Shown piece after piece: positions 1-4,697 of a DNA stretch of 5,564 nucleotides. The translations under genes were made by a program, and so were the position numbers. Below the pieces are notes generated by a model. That model saw nothing but the letters and a program-made list of their open reading frames with translations, was not told where the DNA came from and did not search any database. Each line of letters starts with the position of its first letter. Position 1 is the first letter of the stretch. The stretch comes from Desulfovibrionaceae bacterium (lineage in GTDB: Bacteria; Pseudomonadota; Gammaproteobacteria; Burkholderiales; Burkholderiaceae_C). Location: the NCBI GenBank assembly GCA_009778355.1, contig WRJY01000164.1:1-5564 (forward strand), read 5' to 3'.

Positions 1-31
1 CGCCGTGCAAACGTATCCACGAATGAACCGC

Positions 32-69
32 CTGGCCCCCACCCCAGCCCTCCCCCAGAGGGGGAGGGA
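32..69. repeat. GC-rich palindromic intergenic repeat, copy A
   Basis: A 38-nt unit that matches positions 4180-4217 at 36 of 38 bases in the same orientation. Its second half forms a perfect 9-bp hairpin: CCCTCCCCC (48-56), loop AGA, GGGGGAGGG (60-68). The form resembles REP-type intergenic repeats common in Burkholderiales; no transposase is visible nearby. Its role, if any, may be stabilising the 3' end of the operon mRNA. Confidence 0.8.
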
Positions 70-154
70 GAAAGAGGGGCCGTTCCCTCAGAGGGGGAGG
101 GAGAAAGAAGGGCTGCTTCCCCAGTGGGGGAGGGGACAAGAGGAATACTGCCGC
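56..154. repeat. Three tandem 33-bp repeats with hairpin heads
   Basis: Units start at 56, 89 and 122. Units 1 and 2 agree at 28 of 33 bases. Unit 3 matches well only over its first ~22 bases. Each begins CAGAGGGGGAGGG or CAGTGGGGGAGGG and is preceded by a C-rich stretch that can pair with it, so three hairpins can form in a row. This is a local expansion of the palindromic repeat at 32-69. The period of 33 is a multiple of three, so it keeps a spurious plus-strand ORF open. Confidence 0.8.
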
Positions 155-180
155 GTCTGCCCGCCGTGATTGCCGCCTAC

Positions 181-238
181 CACTTGGGCTACGGCTTGGG
201 CACTTGGCGCGGGCTGTGGGACTTGGCGCGGGGGCGGC
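181..238. repeat. Degenerate ~19-bp tandem repeat
   Basis: ACTTGGCGCGGG occurs exactly at 202-213 and 221-232 (period 19). A weaker third copy, CACTTGGG, begins at 181. The region lies between the hairpin array and the cbbP stop. No function is evident. Confidence 0.55.
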
Positions 239-286
239 GCGTTTCGGCGGCGGCGGCCACGCTCACCAGGTGATGAAGAGGTCGTC

Positions 287-1165
287 TCAATTGGCCAATG
301 CCTTTTTGCGCCGCTCGATCAAGCGCCAAACCATGGGGGTGAAGATCAACTGCATCGCCAGTTCCATTTTGCCGCCGGGCACGACCAGGGTGTTGGCGCG
401 CGACATCCAGGAATCGTGCAGCATCGACAGCAGATAGGGAAAGTCGATGCCGGCCGGGTTGGCGAAGCGGATGACGACGATGCTTTCGTCGGCGGTGGGG
501 ATGGAGCGGGCAATGAAGGGGTCGGAGGTATCGACCACCGGCACGCGCTGAAAGTTGATGTGGGTGCGCGTGAATTGCGGGCAGATGTAGTTCACGTAGT
601 CGGGCATGCGGCGCAGGATGACGTCAGTGACGGCCTCGGTGGAGTAGCCGCGCGTGTTTTTGTCGCGGTGCAGCTTCTGGATCCATTCGAGGTTGATGAC
701 CGGCACCACGCCGATCAGCAGGTCGGGGTAGCGGGCGATGTCCACGCTGCCGGTGGCGACGCCGCCGTGCAGGCCCTCGTAGAACATCAGTTGGCTTGGC
801 GGCAGGTTCTGCCATTCGGTGAAGGTGCCGGGCGGCTGCTTGAAGGGGGCGGCTTCCTGCTCGTCGTGCAGGTATTTGCGCGAGCGGCCGGTGCCGGTTT
901 CGGCGTAGTCATGGAACAGCGCCTGCAGTTCGTCGAACAGGTTGGCTTCCTGGCCGAAGTGGCTGAAGTTGCGATTGCCCCTGGCCTCTTCCTCGGCCAT
1001 CTTGGCGCGCATGGCGGCGCGGTCGTAGCGGTGGAAGGCGTCGCCTTCGATGACGGCGGCATCGACGCTCTCGCGGCGGAAGATGTTCTGGAAGGTCCGC
1101 GTCACCGACGTGGTGCCGGCGCCGGACGAGCCGGTAATGGCGATGATGGGGTGCTTGATGGACAT
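287..1165 (-). CDS. cbbP: Phosphoribulokinase, class I (bacterial)
   Basis: Phosphorylates ribulose-5-phosphate with ATP to give RuBP, the RuBisCO substrate. The 292 residues match the short class I bacterial enzyme, which in studied purple bacteria is an octamer activated by NADH; that regulation is family knowledge. Seen: P-loop ITGSSGAGTTSV (10-21), which in this family naturally has Thr where most P-loops have Lys; catalytic base Asp42 with His45 and Arg49 in GDAFHRYDR; Glu130 in FYEGLHGG (128-135; Walker B-like); and KLHRDKNTRGYS (164-175), holding Lys164, Arg167, Asp168 and Arg172, one residue off the Rhodobacter sphaeroides numbering I recall. No purine-rich ribosome site precedes the ATG. 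The 48-nt gap from cbbF is a multiple of three and has no stop in the cbbP frame, but also no better start codon. It is the last gene of the operon that can be seen. Confidence 0.98.
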   Translation of the reverse strand: MSIKHPIIAITGSSGAGTTSVTRTFQNIFRRESVDAAVIEGDAFHRYDRAAMRAKMAEEEARGNRNFSHFGQEANLFDELQALFHDYAETGTGRSRKYLHDEQEAAPFKQPPGTFTEWQNLPPSQLMFYEGLHGGVATGSVDIARYPDLLIGVVPVINLEWIQKLHRDKNTRGYSTEAVTDVILRRMPDYVNYICPQFTRTHINFQRVPVVDTSDPFIARSIPTADESIVVIRFANPAGIDFPYLLSMLHDSWMSRANTLVVPGGKMELAMQLIFTPMVWRLIERRKKALAN

Positions 1166-1213
1166 GGCGTTGGGCTGTGTGAACGATGGGCGGGCAAGGG
1201 CTGGGAAAAACCG

Positions 1214-2299
1214 TCAGGACGCCGTGGCCGAGAACAGCCCGCGCTTGCCGAACAGCGGCGCCTGGTAGCTGTCCAGCGATTCGTCCAGATGGTAGGACTC
1301 GATGCGCTCGACCTCTTGCGCCGAGCCGAACACGAAAGGGATGCGCTCGTGCAGCGACTGGGGCGCGACCTGCATCACGCGCTTGCGCCCGGTGCTGGCG
1401 AGCCCGCCGGCCTGTTCGATGAGCATGGCGATCGGGTTGGCTTCGTAGAGCAGGCGCAGGCGGCCGGCGCGTTCGGGGTTCTTGCTGTCGCGCGGGTACA
1501 TGAAGATGCCGCCGCGCATCAGGATGCGGTGCGTTTCGGCCACCAGCGAGGCGATCCAGCGCATGTTGAAGTCGGCCCCGCGCGGCCCGCTCTGGCCAGC
1601 CAGGCATTCGTCCACGTAGCGTTTGACCGCCGGTTCCCAGAAGCGGCTGTTGGAGGCGTTGATGGCGAATTCGCGCGTGCGCGCGGCAATGCGCAGGTTC
1701 GGGTGGCTGAGCACCCATTCGCCGAGCTGCGGTTCGAGCGTGAAGGCGTGCGTGCCGGCCCCCAGCGTCAGCACCAGCATGGTCGAAGGGCCGTAGATGG
1801 CGTAACCGGCGCAGACCTGGGCCGCGCCGGGTTGCAGGAAGTCTTCCGCCGTGGCGTCGCGCCCCGGCTGCGGCGCGCGCAATATCGAGAAGATGCTGCC
1901 GACGGCGACGTTGACATCGGTGTTCGACGAGCCGTCGAGCGGGTCGAAGGCCAGCAGGTACTTGCCGCGCGGGTACGCCTCGGGCAGGCGATAGACCTCG
2001 GCCAGTTCCTCCGACACCATACCCGCCACCAGGCCGCCCCATTCGGCGGCGCGCAGGAACATGTCGTTGGCCAGGACGTCGATTTTCTTTTGCTCTTCGC
2101 CCTGCACGTTGCCAGTGCCCGCCGAGCCGAGCACGTCGGCCAGCGCGCCGAGCGCGGCTTTGCGCGAGATGGCCTTGCAGGCCAGCGAGACGTCGGTGAT
2201 GAGCGCGTTCAGATCGCCGGTGGCTTCGGGGTGCTGGCGGCGCGTTTCGATCAGGAACTGCGTCAGCGTGGGCCGTGCGCCGGTGGGGCCGTTGTGCAT
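1214..2299 (-). CDS. cbbF: Class I fructose-1,6-/sedoheptulose-1,7-bisphosphatase
   Basis: Hydrolyses fructose-1,6-bisphosphate to fructose-6-phosphate. In Calvin-cycle operons this family commonly also acts on sedoheptulose-1,7-bisphosphate, which is inferred here. The 361-residue length fits CbbF enzymes. Seen in order: GNVQGEEQKKIDVLAND (63-79; metal/catalytic Glu68 and Asp74), SEE (96-98), the signature FDPLDGSSN (118-126; metal ligands Asp119 and Asp122), YGPSTMLVLTLG (169-180), and the substrate-binding FMYPRDSKNPERAGR (266-280) followed by LLYEANPIA (283-291; metal ligand Glu286). No key residue is missing. AGGAG 6 nt before the ATG supports the start. It lies 52 nt after cbbY and 48 nt before cbbP. 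A large ORF on the opposite strand through this gene is a GC-driven shadow. Confidence 0.98.
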   Translation of the reverse strand: MHNGPTGARPTLTQFLIETRRQHPEATGDLNALITDVSLACKAISRKAALGALADVLGSAGTGNVQGEEQKKIDVLANDMFLRAAEWGGLVAGMVSEELAEVYRLPEAYPRGKYLLAFDPLDGSSNTDVNVAVGSIFSILRAPQPGRDATAEDFLQPGAAQVCAGYAIYGPSTMLVLTLGAGTHAFTLEPQLGEWVLSHPNLRIAARTREFAINASNSRFWEPAVKRYVDECLAGQSGPRGADFNMRWIASLVAETHRILMRGGIFMYPRDSKNPERAGRLRLLYEANPIAMLIEQAGGLASTGRKRVMQVAPQSLHERIPFVFGSAQEVERIESYHLDESLDSYQAPLFGKRGLFSATAS

Positions 2300-2305
2300 G
2301 GGACT

Positions 2306-2310
2306 CTCCT
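2306..2310 (-). promoter_or_regulatory. Shine-Dalgarno sequence of cbbF
   Basis: The minus strand reads AGGAG, 6 nt before the cbbF ATG (2299-2297). This is the best ribosome binding site in the window. The rest of the 52-nt cbbY-cbbF gap shows no promoter or terminator that I can defend. Confidence 0.8.
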
Positions 2311-2351
2311 GGTTGCTTGAGTTCGGGTTCGGTACGTGGATGGGCGGCGTT

Positions 2352-3152
2352 TCAGGCTTGCATCACGCCGGCGGCTGCGTCCACGCGGTGCGATAGCGCG
2401 GCGCGCGTCAGTTCGTCGAAGCGCAGCCAGGCCGCATGGCGCAAGCGATGCCCCGGCTCGCCAGCCAGCGGCAACGCCGGTTCGCCCAGATGCGGCAGCA
2501 CGAGGCCCGCGCCTTCGCGCTCGAAGTCGGCGCCTTCGGTCCAGAAATTCGGCGTCACGAGCGTCCACAGGCCAGCGGCGCGGGCCGCGCGCAGGCCGTT
2601 GAGGGAATCCTCGATCGCCACCGCGCGCGCCGGCTCGATGCCGAGACGGGCCAGCGCCAACTGGTGGATGTCGGGCGCGGGTTTTTTGCGCAGCGCTTGG
2701 TCGCCGCACGCGATGGCGCTGAACCAGTCGAGCCCGCGCGCGCCGAGCGTTGCCTCGAGCAGGGCCTGGACATTGACGGCGCTGGTCGTGGTCGCAATCG
2801 CCAGCCGGCAGCCGGCGGCCAACGCTTCGCGCATCAGGCGCTCGACACCGGGCCGCAGGCGGACGCCGCCGTCGCGCACGATGCGGGTGTAGATGCGGGT
2901 CTTGTCCTCATGCAAGGCGCTCACCCGTTCGAGCAGCCTGCGCCGCTCGCCGTCGCCAACGGGCAGCGCGCCGATATAGCCGCGGATGCGTTCCTTGCCG
3001 CCGGTGACTTCGAGAAGCCGCCGGTACTCACGCGGCTGCCAGCGCCAGTCGAGCCCCGCGCGCTCGAACGCCGCGTTGAAGGCGATGCGATGCGCCTCCT
3101 CGGTGTCGGCCAGGGTGCCGTCGACGTCGAACAGCAGCGCGTCAATGCGCAT
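2352..3152 (-). CDS. cbbY: CbbY, HAD-family xylulose-1,5-bisphosphate phosphatase
   Basis: Haloacid dehalogenase-superfamily phosphatase. CbbY proteins from red-type cbb operons dephosphorylate xylulose-1,5-bisphosphate, a RuBisCO misfire product and tight inhibitor, giving xylulose-5-phosphate. The 266 residues show motif I FDVDGTLADTEEAHR (8-22; nucleophile Asp9, acid/base Asp11), a cap region with the CbbY-like LLEVTGGKERI (46-56), motif II near IATTTS (119-124), Lys157 in KKPAPD, and motif IV IEDSLNG (180-186; Glu181, Asp182). I chose the ATG at 3152 because GGGAG lies 5 nt upstream. An in-frame ATG at 3164 would add only MGAA. The start lies inside the end of cbbX (11-nt overlap), which suggests translational coupling of activase and inhibitor-clearing phosphatase. 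A phosphoglycolate phosphatase (CbbZ/Gph) is the main alternative; position next to cbbX and the TGGKER segment favour CbbY. Confidence 0.93.
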   Translation of the reverse strand: MRIDALLFDVDGTLADTEEAHRIAFNAAFERAGLDWRWQPREYRRLLEVTGGKERIRGYIGALPVGDGERRRLLERVSALHEDKTRIYTRIVRDGGVRLRPGVERLMREALAAGCRLAIATTTSAVNVQALLEATLGARGLDWFSAIACGDQALRKKPAPDIHQLALARLGIEPARAVAIEDSLNGLRAARAAGLWTLVTPNFWTEGADFEREGAGLVLPHLGEPALPLAGEPGHRLRHAAWLRFDELTRAALSHRVDAAAGVMQA

Positions 3153-4077
3153 GGCTGCTCCCATTGGCCGGGTTGCCGAACACGCGGCTGGCGAGCACGT
3201 CCTGGGCTTGCAGGGTGAGCAGGTCGTCGCGGCTCAAGGCGGCGTCGCCCTGGAACAGGCGCGCCGCATGGCGCAGGCGGATGCGGTCCAGCGCATTGCG
3301 GATCGAGCGCGCGTTGGCAAAGTGCGGCTGGCCGCGCCGCAGGTGGATGTAGCGTTCAAAGGCGGCCGCCGCGCCGGTGTCGAAGCGGTAGTTCAGGTGC
3401 CCGAGCATCAGTTGCGCGATCTGCATCAGCTCGGCTTCGCTGTAGTCGGGAAAGTCGATGTGATGGGCGATGCGCGAGGCCATGCCGGGGTTGCTGGAAA
3501 AAAAGGTGTCCATGCGGTCTTTGTAGCCGGCCAGAATCACGACCAGATCGTCGCGCTGGTTCTCCATCACCTGCAACAAAATTTCGATCGCCTCCTGTCC
3601 GTAGTCGCGCTCGTTTTCGGGACGGTAGAGGTAGTAGGCTTCGTCGATGAACAGCACGCCGCCCATGGCCTTCTTGATGACTTCCTTGGTCTTGGGCGCG
3701 GTGTGGCCGATGAACTGGCCGACCAGGTCGTCGCGCGTGACCGCCACCAGGTGGCCGCGCCGCACGTAGCCAAGCTGCCTGAGCACTTCGGCCATGCGCA
3801 GCGCCACCGTGGTTTTGCCGGTGCCGGGGTTGCCGGTAAAGCACATGTGCAGCGTCGGCGGCTGCGATTGCAGGCCCTGCGCGGCGCGCAGCTTGTCGAT
3901 CAGCAGCAGGGCGGCGATGTCGCGGATGCGGCTCTTGACCGGGGCCAGCCCGATCAGCTCGGCATCCAACTGCGCCAGCAGTTGCTTGACGCCGGAGGCT
4001 TCGAGCAGGGCGCTGGGCGCCAGGGCCGCACCGCCAGCGCCTGCTTCAGATTCATTGACTGCGTCGCCCGTGTCCAT
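3142..4077 (-). CDS. cbbX: CbbX, red-type RuBisCO activase (AAA+ ATPase)
   Basis: AAA+ motor that remodels red-type RuBisCO blocked by RuBP or other sugar phosphates. Known family members assemble as hexamers when RuBP and ATP are bound, and transiently thread the C-terminal tail of CbbL through the pore. The 311 residues show, in order: a variable Ala-rich N-terminus (1-~25), Walker A GNPGTGKTT (82-90), pore-loop region RDDLVGQFIGHTAPKT (115-130), Walker B VLFIDEAYYL (141-150), AGYKDRMDTFF (183-193), SNPGMASR (195-202) with the probable arginine finger Arg202, and QPHFANARSIRNALDR (250-265) in the C-terminal helical domain. Pore residue 122 is Phe where I recall Tyr in studied CbbX proteins. 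The ATG has only a weak upstream GGA at about the right distance. No in-frame alternative ATG or stronger ribosome site was seen. Its 3' end overlaps cbbY by 11 nt. Confidence 0.97.
   Translation of the reverse strand: MDTGDAVNESEAGAGGAALAPSALLEASGVKQLLAQLDAELIGLAPVKSRIRDIAALLLIDKLRAAQGLQSQPPTLHMCFTGNPGTGKTTVALRMAEVLRQLGYVRRGHLVAVTRDDLVGQFIGHTAPKTKEVIKKAMGGVLFIDEAYYLYRPENERDYGQEAIEILLQVMENQRDDLVVILAGYKDRMDTFFSSNPGMASRIAHHIDFPDYSEAELMQIAQLMLGHLNYRFDTGAAAAFERYIHLRRGQPHFANARSIRNALDRIRLRHAARLFQGDAALSRDDLLTLQAQDVLASRVFGNPANGSSHAH
3158..3162 (-). promoter_or_regulatory. Shine-Dalgarno sequence of cbbY
   Basis: The minus strand reads GGGAG with a 5-nt spacer to the ATG at 3152. It lies within the last codons of cbbX. 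It decides the start, because the alternative ATG at 3164 overlaps this site and has only C- and G-rich sequence without a purine tract before it. Confidence 0.75.
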
Positions 4078-4095
4078 TTCAGTTATCCATAATGC

Positions 4096-4166
4096 GCCGC
4101 GTTACCTGCGGGTTTTGCTCCTTCCCCCTCTGGGGGTAGGCCGGGATGGGGGCTAGCCGCGTTACC
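4096..4166. repeat. 11-bp direct duplication flanking repeat copy B
   Basis: GCCGCGTTACC is found exactly at 4096-4106 and again at 4156-4166. The 49 nt between (4107-4155) contain almost all of inverted repeat copy B. The arrangement looks like a target-site duplication around a small inserted element, or a remnant of a local duplication. Confidence 0.6.
4122..4156 (-). repeat. GC-rich palindromic intergenic repeat, inverted copy B
   Basis: Read on the minus strand, this matches the unit at 4180-4214 at 27 of 35 positions, so the two lie as an inverted pair with a 23-nt spacer. It contains its own small hairpin, CCCCC (4124-4128), loop TCT, GGGGG (4132-4136). It sits in the cbbS-cbbX gap about 45 nt before the cbbX start. 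It is flanked by an 11-bp direct duplication (4096-4106 and 4156-4166). Confidence 0.75.
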
Positions 4167-4179
4167 AATGGAACTGCCG

Positions 4180-4217
4180 CTGGCCCCCACCCCAACCCTC
4201 CCCCAGTGGGGGAGGGA
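4180..4217 (+). repeat. GC-rich palindromic intergenic repeat, copy C
   Basis: Same 38-nt unit as at 32-69, with two mismatches. It forms a perfect 9-bp hairpin: CCCTCCCCC (4196-4204), loop AGT, GGGGGAGGG (4208-4216). In the operon mRNA the hairpin lies about 37 nt after the cbbS stop. No U-run follows, so it is not a classical intrinsic terminator. It could act as a 3' stabiliser of cbbLS mRNA or partly block read-through to cbbX; this is inference. Confidence 0.8.
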
Positions 4218-4253
4218 ATAACCGTGCGAAGCGCGTGGAGCCTGGGGGTGTGC

Positions 4254-4673
4254 TCAATACCTCATGCCTTCGGGCTTGGCCTGCGCCGCATAGCTTTCGA
4301 TGGCGTAGCTGATTTTGCGACCCTCGCCCTCGGTGCGCACCAGCCGGAAGCCCGGTTCGTTTTCGGGGCGGTTGACGATGAACGACAGCACCACCGACTC
4401 GGTGCCGTGGGTCGAGTCGAACGCGGTGACGCGGATGTACTCGCGCGGGAAGGTGCGGCGGCAGGCGTTGATCTCGGTCATGATGCCGGCGGCATCGCGC
4501 AAATCGAACATCGGGTTGCCGAACATCTCCCAGTAAGTGTTGCGCGGGTGCGGGTCGTCGGTGTGCTCGATGCCCACGGCCCAGCCGCGTGACAGGCAGT
4601 AGTCGAGCTGACGGCTGATCTGCGCGTCGCTCAAATCGGGCAGGAATGAAAAGGTGCCTTGGGTCAGTCGCAT
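4254..4673 (-). CDS. cbbS: RuBisCO small subunit, red-type
   Basis: Small subunit of the L8S8 RuBisCO, which caps the ring of large-subunit dimers. The 139-residue length is right for red-type small subunits, which are longer than plant/green-type mature subunits at the C-terminus because of an added beta-hairpin. The start MRLTQGTFSFLPDLSD and the core DDPHPRNTYWEMFGNPMFDL (residues ~39-58) match the family, as does the C-terminal stretch SFIVNRPENEPGFRLVR followed by SYAIESYA, which is the hairpin region. The ATG is supported by a GGAGT Shine-Dalgarno sequence 7 nt upstream. It lies 24 nt after cbbL, so the two are co-transcribed and made in matching amounts. It ends in TGA and is followed by an unusually structured 176-nt gap before cbbX. 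Confidence 0.98.
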   Translation of the reverse strand: MRLTQGTFSFLPDLSDAQISRQLDYCLSRGWAVGIEHTDDPHPRNTYWEMFGNPMFDLRDAAGIMTEINACRRTFPREYIRVTAFDSTHGTESVVLSFIVNRPENEPGFRLVRTEGEGRKISYAIESYAAQAKPEGMRY

Positions 4674-4680
4674 TGCAAAT

Positions 4681-4685
4681 ACTCC
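4681..4685 (-). promoter_or_regulatory. Shine-Dalgarno sequence of cbbS
   Basis: On the minus strand this reads GGAGT and stands 7 nt before the cbbS ATG (4673-4671). It lies in the 24-nt cbbL-cbbS gap and fixes the cbbS start. Confidence 0.8.
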
Positions 4686-4697
4686 GGTTGAATGGGT

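Larger units (their letters stand above)
1..286. other. Non-coding region downstream of cbbP
   Basis: I find no gene here. The minus strand has no ATG in this stretch, so the next cbb gene (cbbT in many operons) does not start with ATG within 286 nt of cbbP. The region holds the hairpin-rich tandem repeat (32-154) and a degenerate ~19-bp repeat (181-238). A small perfect palindrome, TCACC-A-GGTGA, lies at 263-273, 14 nt after the cbbP stop. No hairpin is followed by a T-run on the minus strand, so no classical rho-independent terminator is called. Confidence 0.7.

Noticed and set aside
56..154. CRISPR array
   Set aside because: The units are directly adjacent tandem repeats without unique spacers, and they decay in the third copy.
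23..169. 48-codon plus-strand ORF with repeated PQRGREKEG
   Set aside because: It is the translation of the 33-bp intergenic repeat, whose period is a multiple of three. Such ORFs are a common false gene call in genomes carrying this repeat type.
1..286. Start of cbbT or another gene downstream of cbbP
   Set aside because: There is no ATG on the minus strand here, and no frame gives a recognisable transketolase N-terminus.
909..2042. 377-codon minus-strand frame overlapping cbbF and the start of cbbP
   Set aside because: Arg/Pro/Ala/His-rich out-of-frame shadow of two clear genes, with no motif.
170..2320. 716-codon open frame on the plus strand, antisense to cbbP and cbbF
   Set aside because: Its product has no recognisable domain and is rich in Gly, Ala, Arg, Val and His as expected of an antisense frame in high-GC DNA. 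Both genes beneath it have complete catalytic motifs and near-standard lengths.
2436..4092. Two long plus-strand frames antisense to cbbY and cbbX (2436-3218 and 2986-4092)
   Set aside because: Low-complexity shadows of cbbY and cbbX. They cross the repeat-free coding regions only because stops are rare in GC-rich DNA.
4196..4216. Intrinsic terminator after cbbS
   Set aside because: The 9-bp hairpin is strong, but the minus strand continues with TTGGGGTGGGGG rather than a T-run. It is reported as a repeat with possible RNA-stabilising effect only.
4146..4592. Plus-strand ORF with PHPNPPPVGEG near its start
   Set aside because: Its start is translated palindromic repeat and the rest is antisense to cbbS.
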